From Desulfolinea sp964487745 (lineage in GTDB: Bacteria; Chloroflexota; Anaerolineae; Anaerolineales; Villigracilaceae), in assembly GCA_964487745.1 (NCBI GenBank), contig CAZASG010000070.1, forward strand, positions 1 through 16,128: 16,128 bases of DNA. Reading direction: 5' to 3'. The notes beneath the pieces were generated by a model. That model was not told the origin of the DNA. It saw only the letters and a list, made by a program, of their open reading frames with translations, and did no database searches. Made by a program: the position numbers and the translations under genes. Positions within the stretch are counted from its first letter, which is position 1; every line of letters starts with the position of its first letter. Of this stretch, positions 6,294 to 14,552 are shown piece after piece.

Positions 6294-7742
6294 TTATGGC
6301 AGACACAGCATTTGCCCTTCTTGGATATACCAAGGTTCTCTTAGATTATTCGCGCCTGCAAGGGCTTCAGGGGAAATGTTCAAGTTTTGTGAGAGATTGG
6401 CGACAGTATCTCCTTTTTGTACGGAATATGTGGACCCATTTGGGTATCGCGTATTACAACATGGTGCACTAATAGTAACCATTATGTGCTCTGTAAACTC
6501 TGTGCCAGAAAGTAGATTGTTTACCTGCCTGAAAAGTGTTTCGGAAATACCAAACCAAGCTGAAATGCTTTGCGCTGTGTCGCCAAGCTGTGTGACGTAA
6601 AGACAAGAATTAAGACTAGAAATAGTAGGGGCTGGAGTGGGGAATTGAGTAGGTGTTGGTGTTAGAGTATGCGTAGGGGTTGGTACAGTAGTAGGTTCTG
6701 TTGTGATGCTAATTGTCGTGGGAGTGCTTAGGGGTTCTGTTACCGATGTAGCCGCAGGGGAAGGTGTTGATGTTTTAGGGGGAAGCAACCATTCAGGTCT
6801 TGTGATAACCACTACGCAGATGAAAAAGAAGGCCATGAATATGATAAAAAGTATTATACGTTCTGTTGAGGTAAGTATGCGCGGCGGTATTTGAGTAATT
6901 ACTTTCGGAATTATGGTTCCGGCGGCTAAAGTAATAGAACTAATGCCAATATGCCCGTGTTGTACAAAATCAACAGCCAAAGATAGTGTTGTGTCGAAAA
7001 GCATATTTTTCCAATCATCTCTTACATAAGAAAAGATAAACCATTTTATGAGTTCTCTGCTGACAGAGATAATATCTCGGTTCTTTTCTTCATGTAGTGA
7101 GTTTATGTTTTTCCACTGCTTAAGAACATTGAAAGTGGAATTGATTAAAGATATGTTTTTATGCTCTAGGTATGAAAAGTTTTGATAGTTAGCTGATAGA
7201 GCATCGTAAATTTGTGCAAAATACAGATCGTATAATGGATGAACGGGTAATTCAATTTCTGTTGTGTAGATGCTTCTGAGTTTTTCTTGTTCTCGTGGAG
7301 ATAGAGATCTGATATCATCGAAGCGCTTGATAGGTAGTGAATTCTTATCTGGTGTAAAGGTTATTTCCTCCTTAGCGATAAGTGGCGAAAAATATTCAGT
7401 AAGATTTGTGGATGCCTTCCAAGCTTTTTGTCGAATTTCCTGGTCGGAGCTTGATATAAGCTCCAAAATACGTTGGTCTTTGTTTTTGTCTTCTCTTTGT
7501 TTTTGTTCTTTAATAAGTTTCTTTAACAGGGCATACATAAACAAGAAAAGAATTGGGCTGCCAGAATTTGAATCTCGCATCATCAACACAAGAGAGCTGG
7601 GTACCTCGAGAATATGGTCAGGAGCTAAACTTCCCCTTTTTATTTTTTCCGTATCAAGTAAATCAACAATAAATAAAGATAAATCAAGCATAATGGCCTG
7701 ATTTGCGTATTGGATTCTTTGCTGATTTTCCATCAATATCAT
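6294..7742 (-). CDS. Membrane-anchored protein with two C-terminal LysM domains
   Basis: This 482-residue protein has an unrecognised, mostly helical N-terminal region of about 290 residues without a signal peptide, so probably cytoplasmic. A single membrane helix follows (about 295-314), then a Thr/Pro/Ser-rich linker (about 322-374), then two LysM domains: about 380-425 (YVTQLGDTAQSISAWFGIS) and 438-481 (YSVQKGDTVANLSQNLNIS). LysM domains bind N-acetylglucosamine polymers such as peptidoglycan, so the C-terminus should contact the cell wall while the N-terminus senses or organises something inside. AAGGG lies about 6 nt before the ATG at 7742; an ATG at 7733 is an alternative. The gene is clearly more AT-rich than the helicase gene beside it, which suggests a separate origin. 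The N-terminal function is unknown. Confidence 0.8.
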   Translation of the reverse strand: MILMENQQRIQYANQAIMLDLSLFIVDLLDTEKIKRGSLAPDHILEVPSSLVLMMRDSNSGSPILFLFMYALLKKLIKEQKQREDKNKDQRILELISSSDQEIRQKAWKASTNLTEYFSPLIAKEEITFTPDKNSLPIKRFDDIRSLSPREQEKLRSIYTTEIELPVHPLYDLYFAQIYDALSANYQNFSYLEHKNISLINSTFNVLKQWKNINSLHEEKNRDIISVSRELIKWFIFSYVRDDWKNMLFDTTLSLAVDFVQHGHIGISSITLAAGTIIPKVITQIPPRILTSTERIILFIIFMAFFFICVVVITRPEWLLPPKTSTPSPAATSVTEPLSTPTTISITTEPTTVPTPTHTLTPTPTQFPTPAPTISSLNSCLYVTQLGDTAQSISAWFGISETLFRQVNNLLSGTEFTEHIMVTISAPCCNTRYPNGSTYSVQKGDTVANLSQNLNISPEALAGANNLREPWYIQEGQMLCLP

Positions 7743-7826
7743 CCAGCCCTTACTGTTTTCCCGACAAGATTGATTAATTGTACAACAAAATCATTCGCCT
7801 GTTCGCATTAAATCACGTTTCACGCA

Positions 7827-10043
7827 TCACTCTTCATGAGTCAACGCCGCAAAGGGCAGTGCCATCGTCGCATCGCCGCGACGCCCCGTATTCCATGTCA
7901 CCACCAACTCCTTCTTCGCCCTCGTAATCCCCACATAAAAGAGCCGCAGTCGCTCGCGCACATAATCCACGCGCGCATCTTGCGTTGCTTGCCCTTCGCT
8001 GTACCAGTCGTATTCGCCGGTTTGGGTGGCCGCGTCCAGTTGGGCGATGGCTTCGGATTCGAGATTTAGATTATCACGCACAAACCATTTTTCGCCGATA
8101 TAGCTGTCGTTCGGCTGGTTCGAGGGGAAGTTATAGCTGTTCACCGCCGTCAGATAAACCCGATCCCACTCCAGCCCCTTCGCCTTGTGCATCGTCGTGA
8201 TGACGACCTTGCCCGCATAATAATCGGGGTCAAAACCGCCGTCTTCTTGCGAAAAGCCGATAAATTTCCGCTGATTTTTGGCGATCACGGCGAGTTCGCC
8301 CGTCAGTTCGGGCAGCCGCCAGTCGCTGTGGTCGTTGGCTGCTTGTCGTAAAACGATGGCTAACTTATGTGCCAATGCCAGATCCGCTGCTTCGGTGAAG
8401 AGGTCTTGCGCCAGCGTCAGGATGAGTTGATCGATGGGAAGGGTGACCGCGTCCAGCCAGCGACGGACGTTTTCGCGGAAGTCGGCCAATTCATTCAAAA
8501 CATCGTCCGATTCGCTCTCCTGTAAACTTGCCAGCCAATCTTCATCAGGGGATGGGGCGAGAAAGGCTTCGGTCATCCCGGCCTTGCGAATGAGCGTCGC
8601 GACATGTTTATAGAATTCGGCGTACTCTTCATCTTCACGCCATTCCCGCCGCCAAACGCGATAGACAGTGGCGAGTTTTGCTGCCGATTGTGGATCAGCG
8701 AGATATTGGACTACATTCCCCAAAGCACCCGCCGTCTGGCGCGTAGACTGAGTAGATGAAAGCACTTCGACGACTTCCAAACCTTCTTTCTTGAGCGCAT
8801 CGGCGATCTCAGCCCCGCGTGAGTTACGCGGCACGAGCACGGCGACGGTCTTATTCATGTTTTCAGGTACCCAACGTTTGAGCGAGTCGACGATGGCGTC
8901 CACTTCTGCATCGGGACTGAACTTACGGTTAATTAAACGGAGCCCATCCCAATTCAGGGGCGGATTCGGTTGTGGATCATCTGGCGCGGTAGGTTCAATT
9001 TTAGGCGGTGCCAAAGCTGAGCGGGCCTCCACATCCGGATGTCCATCCATCACCCAATCAATGAGCTGATTTGCCAGCTCGATCACGGCGGGCTGCGAAC
9101 GTCCTGATTCGGGGAGTTCGCGTTGATATTGGGCTTCGCTGGCGATGAAGGTGCGCAGAAGTTCGGGATTGGCGGTGGTGAAGGTCTCGAAGATGGCCTG
9201 ATTGGGGTCGCCGACGCGCACCCAGTTTCCGTTTTGTCCTGAAAGAAGTCGGAGTATTTTCTCTTGGGTTTGGCTGCTGTCCTGAGCTTCGTCTTCGAGG
9301 ATGTAGGGGAAGCGATAGCGCAGACGCTCGAGGAAATCGGGGTCGCGCTCGAGGAGATCGAGGGAGAGACGGATGAGATCGTCGAAATCGACCGCGCCGC
9401 GATAGGCGAGGGCGCGCTGATAGTCGGTGTAAATGGCAAGACCCATCTCGGCGAGGGGCAGGGGCGCGGGCTGCTGGTTGAGCCGATAGCGGAGTTGATC
9501 GGGCAAAATGCGGCGATCTTTTGCCGAACGGATGAAGGCGAGCGCGATCCCTTCGAGGGCTTGGGGTAGTTGCTGTCTGCGAACCCAATCCTTTTTGGAT
9601 TCTTCCATATCGGGGTCGAGATAATCATCAAGGGCTTGGGGGTTGACGCCCAGCCAGGCGTTGACGGCTTCACGGCGGATGTAGGTGGCTTCGCGCTCGT
9701 CGATGATGCCGAAACGTTCGTCGAGACCGACCATGCCCGGCTTCTCACGGACGATGTCGTGCGCGAGTCCATGCAGCGTGCGGACGCGGTAGCCGACGCG
9801 CGGAAGTAATCCACGTGAAGTGATGAATTCGTTGATGCGGCTGGAAAAGTTGTCGACCGCTGAGTTGACGAGGGTCACGACGAGCACTTCCTGATCGTGT
9901 CCGAGGTCGCCACGTCCGATGATCTCGGCGGCGAGGGCGGAGAGGGTGAAGGTTTTCCCAGCACCTGGCACGGCGGCGATACCCATTGTTCCGTGGGTGT
10001 ATTGGAGAATTTTCTGTTGTGAGGGGCGGTAGGTGATTGTCAT
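7827..10043 (-). CDS. UvrD/Rep-type SF1 DNA helicase
   Basis: This 738-residue protein has the full superfamily 1A motif set: Q motif near Gln 9/10 (RPSQQKIL), Walker A AVPGAGKT (24-31), motif II DEAQD (251-255), motif III GDPNQAIF (278-285), motif IV-like SGRSQPAVI (about 313-321), motif V HKAKGLEW (619-626) and motif VI FYVGITRAK (702-710). It should be an active ATP-dependent 3'-5' single-strand translocase or helicase in DNA repair or recombination. Its length is like UvrD/PcrA, but the C-terminus stops soon after motif VI, and no nuclease domain is seen. The ATG at 10043 lies 6 nt after the stop of the upstream membrane protein gene and lacks a ribosome site, so translation is probably coupled. 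The exact paralogue (UvrD, PcrA or an accessory type) cannot be settled. Confidence 0.92.
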   Translation of the reverse strand: MTITYRPSQQKILQYTHGTMGIAAVPGAGKTFTLSALAAEIIGRGDLGHDQEVLVVTLVNSAVDNFSSRINEFITSRGLLPRVGYRVRTLHGLAHDIVREKPGMVGLDERFGIIDEREATYIRREAVNAWLGVNPQALDDYLDPDMEESKKDWVRRQQLPQALEGIALAFIRSAKDRRILPDQLRYRLNQQPAPLPLAEMGLAIYTDYQRALAYRGAVDFDDLIRLSLDLLERDPDFLERLRYRFPYILEDEAQDSSQTQEKILRLLSGQNGNWVRVGDPNQAIFETFTTANPELLRTFIASEAQYQRELPESGRSQPAVIELANQLIDWVMDGHPDVEARSALAPPKIEPTAPDDPQPNPPLNWDGLRLINRKFSPDAEVDAIVDSLKRWVPENMNKTVAVLVPRNSRGAEIADALKKEGLEVVEVLSSTQSTRQTAGALGNVVQYLADPQSAAKLATVYRVWRREWREDEEYAEFYKHVATLIRKAGMTEAFLAPSPDEDWLASLQESESDDVLNELADFRENVRRWLDAVTLPIDQLILTLAQDLFTEAADLALAHKLAIVLRQAANDHSDWRLPELTGELAVIAKNQRKFIGFSQEDGGFDPDYYAGKVVITTMHKAKGLEWDRVYLTAVNSYNFPSNQPNDSYIGEKWFVRDNLNLESEAIAQLDAATQTGEYDWYSEGQATQDARVDYVRERLRLFYVGITRAKKELVVTWNTGRRGDATMALPFAALTHEE

Positions 10044-10049
10044 ATTGAT

Positions 10050-10799
10050 TTATACCGGCAAGAATAATCCAATGAAGAAACTGGCGAAGTTGAAGACAAA
10101 GCTCAAGATGAGCGCCTTGCCGAAGCTGATCTCTTTTCTTATGAAGAAGTAAATGAAGAAGGCTTCAACAAAGAAGATGACCATCTCGGCGAAGAGACAG
10201 AAAATACCCATGCCCATATTTTCCCAAATAACACTGTAGTAGGTGAAGATCGGCTGTGTGATCAGATTGACGATCAAAATACCAAGCAGGAAACGTTTGT
10301 TGGGAATATCCTTGTTTTTGAAGGTCACGTAGAGATAGGCGAGCAGGAGTTCAATGACCAAGGTCAAAACCAGCGGAAGAAATGGAATGCTTGGGCGTTC
10401 TTCTTTTACGCTGAGAGAATTTTCCCCTTGCAAGGTGACGAGATAGTTTGCAGCGAATTGCTTCTTTTCAAAAATAGAACTTTTACGCGTGGTGCCGTCT
10501 GTGAAAGTGACTTCCAATTGGAAATAATCGCTAAATCCATAAGCCATCGCATAGCAGAATGTTGCATCGCATTCAAAGCGCTGCGGACCCATCTCCTCGA
10601 GGGGCATGGCGTCTGTGCAGTCGGGCTGGTCGCATTCGTAGAGAATCCCCGATTCTATTTTTAGTGTGCTTGGCTCACCATTTTCGTCGATGAAAGTGAA
10701 TTCCATCTCCGGTTTTGGCCCCGTGTCAGCGTGGACATTGCTTAGCGGGATAAAAAGGAAGGTAAAAACTAAAAGAAAGGAGAAGATGTGTTTTTTCAT
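10050..10799 (-). CDS. Signal-peptide membrane protein with Cys-containing outer domain and four helices
   Basis: The 249-residue product starts with a signal peptide (MKKHIFSFLL..., likely cut after VHA at about residue 24). An outer domain of about 110 residues follows, with four cysteines (56, 61, 77, 82) that could pair. Then come four membrane helices, about 139-160, 168-191, 196-220 and 226-247. No named family was recognised. The start at 10799 is chosen because it gives the signal peptide; a weak AAGAGA lies upstream, and the frame is open to 10850. The stop codon is 6 nt before the helicase ATG, so the two genes share a transcript. A link between an envelope protein and a helicase is odd, and their functions may be unrelated. 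Confidence 0.75.
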   Translation of the reverse strand: MKKHIFSFLLVFTFLFIPLSNVHADTGPKPEMEFTFIDENGEPSTLKIESGILYECDQPDCTDAMPLEEMGPQRFECDATFCYAMAYGFSDYFQLEVTFTDGTTRKSSIFEKKQFAANYLVTLQGENSLSVKEERPSIPFLPLVLTLVIELLLAYLYVTFKNKDIPNKRFLLGILIVNLITQPIFTYYSVIWENMGMGIFCLFAEMVIFFVEAFFIYFFIRKEISFGKALILSFVFNFASFFIGLFLPV

Positions 10800-10922
10800 A
10801 GAATGATCTCTTGAACAAGAAATGGCCAAAGGTAGTTGAAGTTTTTCCACAAAAAATCTTGACGATACTATATCAAGCGCATCTCTCGAAATTCTCTCGC
10901 AAAAAGTTTTTCAGGAGAAATA

Positions 10923-10991
10923 ATGCTCGCCAGTCCTTACTCTAAGCGGTTGTGGAATTGGGGCTCGAAAGCCATCTCCCGCTTAGTTTAA
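10923..10991 (+). CDS. Possible 22-residue basic peptide
   Basis: On the plus strand, AGGAG (10913-10917) precedes an ATG with 5 nt between, and a short frame runs to TAA (10989-10991). The peptide begins MLASPYSKRLWNWGSKAISR: two Trp, four basic and no acidic residues, so it could be amphipathic. The same DNA holds an inverted repeat (10942-10986). No plus-strand gene follows, so it is not an evident leader peptide. It may be chance, a small peptide gene, or part of a structured RNA. Confidence 0.25.
   Translation: MLASPYSKRLWNWGSKAISRLV
10942..10986. repeat. Inverted repeat with nested hairpin
   Basis: CTAAGCGG (10942-10949) pairs perfectly with CCGCTTAG (10979-10986). Between them, GGCT (10962-10965) and AGCC (10970-10973) close a CGAA loop. 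There is no T run on the plus side. It lies in the 269-nt gap between the membrane protein gene and the CpaE-like gene. It could be an RNA structure, a protein-binding site or a second terminator. Confidence 0.45.
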
Positions 10992-11011
10992 TGTAATCTG
11001 GTGCATAAAAC

Positions 11012-11053
11012 AAATCCACGGGTCACGCTGGCCTTGCGCAACCCGTGGGGTTT
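11012..11053 (-). terminator. Terminator of the CpaE-like gene
   Basis: CCACGGGT (11016-11023) pairs with ACCCGTGG (11041-11048). The stem is extended by short inner pairing (CGC/GCG) and by A-T pairs outside. On the minus strand the hairpin is followed by ATTTGTTTTATG. It starts 15 nt beyond the stop codon at 11069-11071. Confidence 0.75.
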
Positions 11054-11068
11054 GGGTGTCTTCGATAA

Positions 11069-12241
11069 CTAGGGAACGAGTTCTCCCGTTTGGGTTTTGA
11101 TGCCAAGTTTTGAAATTTCAATAGCTGTCTGTTTGAAGACGAAATTGACCGTGTCTGTGGGGAATTTTGCCTCGACAGGCGTGTTTTGATTATTTGCCAG
11201 GGTCAAATTACTTTGCATATAGGGGACAGTGTTTCGGATCTGAATGCCAAGTATCTGCTCCGCTTCGGTTTTTGTGACTCCCTCCAGCCCAACAGCGCGA
11301 TTGAGCATCGGATAAAGACGATCCTGATGAATACCTTGTTCCCGAAGATAATCCAGCGTACGCTTGGTCAATGTGACCGTGCTGAGATCATTACTTAATA
11401 CGATCACAGACACGTCGGCTTGCTGGATGATGGGCAAACTGATCCGCGAGAGAGAACGTCCGAAATCTACCAGAACGTAATCATAGGCTTTGCGTAGTGC
11501 ATCGATGATAAAGGGTGTATGTTGCACATTGAATTCCCCCGCTTTTCCTGGGTTTGGTGCACCGCTTAGCAAGCTGAATTTCCAGCCTGCAGGGCGTGCC
11601 ATCTTCTGGCGTAAATACTCGGGTCTCAGTAATCCCGGCTCCAAGTTGGATGCGGTAACAATATCAAAATCACTTTCACAGCCGGTGATCAGAGCTTGCG
11701 AACCGATCGGTAAAACCATATCCGCCACTGCGACGGTGGAGTTGCTCATCACCTCGGACAGACTCATCGCTGTATTTGCACAGATCGAGGATGTGCCTGT
11801 CCCACCTTTTGCGCTAATAAAAACGCCTAAAACACCTTTTTTCTCCTCTTCAGGATGAGCTTGCTTCATCTTCAGGGTCAGCCCCATAATATTTTTGGCA
11901 AAGGTGTTCGCTGAACTCCCGGATTTGGCGTAGTATTCATTTCCTCCCGCTTGCGTACATTTTTGCATCTCTTCGGGGTCAGGATTAGCGCTGAAAACGG
12001 CGATCGGGATCGTCATAAAACGTTTCTCGCTCCGTAGATGCTCGATAAATTCATGTGCGCGGAGTTCGGGGATATTCGTATCACAAGAGATAATATCAGG
12101 CAGCGATTTGCTTATGCGTTGATATCCTTCCCGGGCATTTTCGGCCTCGATAACATTGAAATCATAATTGCGAAGTATGCTGGCGAGAAAGGTTCGGCTG
12201 GCTTCTTCCGCGTCAATAATGAGAACGGTGACTTGGCTCAT
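11069..12241 (-). CDS. CpaE/TadZ-like receiver-domain ATPase
   Basis: This 390-residue protein combines a response-regulator receiver-like domain (1 to about 120) with a MinD/ParA-type ATPase domain (about 135-380), the architecture of CpaE/TadZ proteins that place Tad/Flp pilus machinery or act in polar localisation. In the receiver domain, Asp 54 (SCDTNIP), Ser 84 and Lys 106 are in place, but the acidic pair is DAE (10-12). In the ATPase, the deviant Walker A reads KGGTGTSS (145-152). The signature Lys 145 is kept, but the usual second Lys (GKT) is Thr, as in atypical TadZ proteins. YVLVDFG is the Walker B-like strand. AAAGGA lies about 10 nt before the ATG at 12241, preferred over a TTG at 12262. 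No other Tad/Flp gene is in the window, so it is an orphan here. Confidence 0.85.
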   Translation of the reverse strand: MSQVTVLIIDAEEASRTFLASILRNYDFNVIEAENAREGYQRISKSLPDIISCDTNIPELRAHEFIEHLRSEKRFMTIPIAVFSANPDPEEMQKCTQAGGNEYYAKSGSSANTFAKNIMGLTLKMKQAHPEEEKKGVLGVFISAKGGTGTSSICANTAMSLSEVMSNSTVAVADMVLPIGSQALITGCESDFDIVTASNLEPGLLRPEYLRQKMARPAGWKFSLLSGAPNPGKAGEFNVQHTPFIIDALRKAYDYVLVDFGRSLSRISLPIIQQADVSVIVLSNDLSTVTLTKRTLDYLREQGIHQDRLYPMLNRAVGLEGVTKTEAEQILGIQIRNTVPYMQSNLTLANNQNTPVEAKFPTDTVNFVFKQTAIEISKLGIKTQTGELVP

Positions 12242-12279
12242 GAGATGAATCCTTTTGAACAAGACAAAAAAATATATGG

Positions 12280-12298
12280 AAACTTATAAATAAAGTTT
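12280..12298. promoter_or_regulatory. Small palindrome upstream of the CpaE-like gene
   Basis: AAACTT (12280-12285) and AAGTTT (12293-12298) form an inverted repeat with 7 AT bases between. It overlaps the proposed -10 box, the position of a possible operator. Six-base arms in AT-rich DNA may arise by chance. Confidence 0.25.
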
Positions 12299-12322
12299 AT
12301 AGGATTCGCCAGGCAGAGTCAA
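12294..12322 (-). promoter_or_regulatory. Probable promoter of the CpaE-like gene
   Basis: On the minus strand TTGACT (12322-12317) is followed after 17 nt by TAAACT (12299-12294), or after 15 nt by TATAAA (12301-12296). It lies about 55 nt upstream of the ATG at 12241, within the 117-nt gap behind the second helicase-like gene. The -35 box matches consensus at five of six bases. Confidence 0.45.
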
Positions 12323-12358
12323 TTTTGGTAGTGCTATAGGGGGATACGACAATTTACT

Positions 12359-14473
12359 TTACTCTCTGCTCTCCTGCAACACCCGCTGAAAGGCCTTCAA
12401 CAAAACCCCGCGCTGCTCAAAGCCCGATTCGCCTAACTCTGACAAGCCCAAATAGAGCCTGTCTTTGCAGCGGCGCAGCAAGCCCGTTGTCAGGCGCGCT
12501 AAGGTAGCTTGGTTGGCGGCTACATCGTCTGCATCTGTCCAATAATGACCTTCGGCGTTATCCCAGCTTCGTGACAAAACATAAGGGTGCGTCAATGGCT
12601 GGAAGAGCCGCTCCACCCAACCGTCCGAGCCGGGGTTCAGCCAGAACTGCACCGCCACCGCGCGATTTTGCATCAAGAAAGTATAGGCGGGCGCCACCAG
12701 CACGGCCTCGTCGCTCTCCATCTGCCACGCGCCCAAATACTGCGCCGCGATCACGCCCTCGTTCAGCATCTCGATATATTCGCGTCCCAAAGTCAGCGCA
12801 TCGGCTTCGCTGGAGGCCATCGCCCAGCGGAACTTCTTGACCGATTCGATCAGGCTGGCGGCCACGCGGGCAGCATCCAGATCACGGTGGAAGCCAAAGC
12901 CGGGTTGCGAGAGAATTTCACCAAATAGTTTGCGTAAAAAGTGATCGAAGGGAGGAATATCGGCTTGCTCCCGATATGCAAGGATCCAGTTGCGGAGTTC
13001 AGTATAAAGCCCCCCAAAGACATAGGTGATGCGCTCCTGAACCTCCGGCTTGATCCCGTCAAAGGGACTGAGTGCCTCGTCCGAACTGGGGCGGTAGACG
13101 ATCTTCGTCAGTAAGTTGGCGCGGATGAGATCCATCCCGTCGATGGCTTGCATGAAGGCATAGGCCACGTCAAATTCGGATGGATTAATGCTCCATTGCG
13201 GATGTGCCAACGCCGCGATGGTCAGCAGCGATTGGGTCGCAGTCTCATCGCGTAACGAGCGGGAAGGTCTGTGCGAGCGGATGGGGATCTCCCGCTCTTC
13301 GAGACGGTGCATCAGCGAGAAGCGCAACGCATCCGAGAGATAGGGTGCCAACACAACGATCTCGGAGGGGGGCAATCCCTCTTCGAGCAGATTCGTGATT
13401 TCGTCGGTCAGCCAGTCGAGCAGTTCAGGATAGAAATGTGCGTCGGCATACGACAGCACTCCCTCCCCTATTTCACTCTCTTCGAAATGGGGGAGGGCTG
13501 GGGAGGGGGTATTTAATGGATCAATAATTCTCGCCAAATTGAAGCTCAAGTTCTGCACCCCAGCCGAGGTCACGAACGATTCGGCGAGGGTAGTATGTGT
13601 ATCGCACAACTCCGATAGTCGATAGGCTGTCTTGGGGTCTGCGCCGAGGAAGCGTCTATATCCGGCATTGTCGTCGTAGATGATGAGGGCCGAGTCGAGG
13701 TCGGGCATCCACTCGCGGATCATGTCGTGCGCGCGGGGTATATCTTCTTCGGCATTGTCGTAGATCAGGTAGCGGTAGGTGCGGTTGAGGTAATCCTGCA
13801 CGGTGGGGTCGCCCCAGAGATGCTCCCAGAAGATCTCAAGTTGGAGGGAGAAGTCGAGCAGGTTGTGGTCAAGACAATATTGACGGAAACGATTGGCGCA
13901 ATCCTGCGTATCGGCGTAGATGCGACGTTGGGCGGGGTCACCCATCCAGGCTTGGTCGAGGCGTTCGCCGATCTGCGTATGCGGGAAACCGATAGCGGCG
14001 GCCTTGTTGAGATTGTCGATGACCTGGCTGTAAAGGCGATTGCGGTTGATAGTGAGCGACTCGAAATAGCCCTCTTCGTCGAGCAGTGGGCGGACGAGAT
14101 GCGCCATATAATATTGGGCGGTTTCAAGGGTCAGAAAAATGGGGGGCTGGTCGGGGTGCGCGAAGCCAGCGGCTTCAGCAGCCAGCGGCCAAAAAAGATC
14201 GACCATGCGGCGTGCAAGACCGCCGACCGTGGCGAGGGTCACTTCGCCGCCCGCGCCTATGGCGGGGCTTTGGATGATCTCTTTATATGGGTCTTGGAGT
14301 GTCCGCTGGGGTGTGAGCACGAGAATACTCTCGGCGGGGACACCCTGCTTAAGCAGGTGGATCATCCGTTCTACGCCGACGGTCGTTTTTCCGCTCCCTG
14401 CCGGGCCGGAGAGAAAAATACGTGCGTCAGCAGCGGCGGTGATGGTGCCGTTTTGGATGAGTGTAGGTTCCAT
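12359..14473 (-). CDS. Degenerate SF1 helicase-like (UvrD/AddB-like) protein
   Basis: This 704-residue protein has an intact Walker A (GPAGSGKTT, Lys 29) and the layout of a UvrD/RecB-type enzyme, but its other motifs are altered. Motif II reads YLIYDNAEED (235-244), with Asn where the catalytic Glu (DE) is expected. The motif III region reads DDNAGYRRFLGAD (267-279), lacking the usual Gln. No recognisable motif V (HxxKGLE) exists; the region near 591-612 reads VLVAPAYTFLMQNR. Motif VI-like LLRRCKDRLYLG (665-676) keeps arginines. It may bind ATP and DNA with weak or no helicase activity, like the AddB-type partner of an active enzyme, but no nuclease domain or Fe-S cysteine set is seen. Residues about 321-339 come from an inserted palindrome. 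No ribosome site precedes the ATG at 14473. The next gene upstream is divergent. Confidence 0.8.
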   Translation of the reverse strand: MEPTLIQNGTITAAADARIFLSGPAGSGKTTVGVERMIHLLKQGVPAESILVLTPQRTLQDPYKEIIQSPAIGAGGEVTLATVGGLARRMVDLFWPLAAEAAGFAHPDQPPIFLTLETAQYYMAHLVRPLLDEEGYFESLTINRNRLYSQVIDNLNKAAAIGFPHTQIGERLDQAWMGDPAQRRIYADTQDCANRFRQYCLDHNLLDFSLQLEIFWEHLWGDPTVQDYLNRTYRYLIYDNAEEDIPRAHDMIREWMPDLDSALIIYDDNAGYRRFLGADPKTAYRLSELCDTHTTLAESFVTSAGVQNLSFNLARIIDPLNTPSPALPHFEESEIGEGVLSYADAHFYPELLDWLTDEITNLLEEGLPPSEIVVLAPYLSDALRFSLMHRLEEREIPIRSHRPSRSLRDETATQSLLTIAALAHPQWSINPSEFDVAYAFMQAIDGMDLIRANLLTKIVYRPSSDEALSPFDGIKPEVQERITYVFGGLYTELRNWILAYREQADIPPFDHFLRKLFGEILSQPGFGFHRDLDAARVAASLIESVKKFRWAMASSEADALTLGREYIEMLNEGVIAAQYLGAWQMESDEAVLVAPAYTFLMQNRAVAVQFWLNPGSDGWVERLFQPLTHPYVLSRSWDNAEGHYWTDADDVAANQATLARLTTGLLRRCKDRLYLGLSELGESGFEQRGVLLKAFQRVLQESRE
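13461..13511. repeat. GC-rich palindromic element inserted in a coding region
   Basis: CCCTCCCCTATTTC (13461-13474) pairs with GAAATGGGGGAGGG (13484-13497) at 13 of 14 positions, the exception being a G-T pair, with a 9-nt loop. Another GGGGAGGGGG (13500-13509) follows. It lies in frame within the 704-aa helicase-like gene and encodes NTPSPALPHFEESEIGEGV, a low-complexity segment unlike its surroundings. C/G-run palindromes like this are common between genes in several phyla; one inside a gene is unusual. Confidence 0.7.
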
Positions 14474-14552
14474 GAAAAGAGGGTATAGGAGGTAGGGGGC
14501 TTTGTCAAGCGGTATGATAAAATCAGAACACTTGTTTGGAGGTAGAAAGTGT

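Noticed and set aside
9058..9814. Minus-strand frames of 176 and 243 residues inside the helicase gene
   Set aside because: They are out-of-frame shadows, rich in Arg, Ser and Pro, of a gene with a complete SF1 motif set.
10942..10986. tRNA-like look of the hairpin (GGGCTCGAAAGCC resembles a T-arm)
   Set aside because: It is only about 45 nt long, with no 7-bp acceptor stem, anticodon arm or CCA-type end in the right geometry.
13727..14488. Plus-strand open frame of 253 residues
   Set aside because: It lies antisense to the 704-aa helicase-like gene, whose motifs are clear, and its product shows no recognisable domain. Long antisense frames are expected in GC-rich genes.
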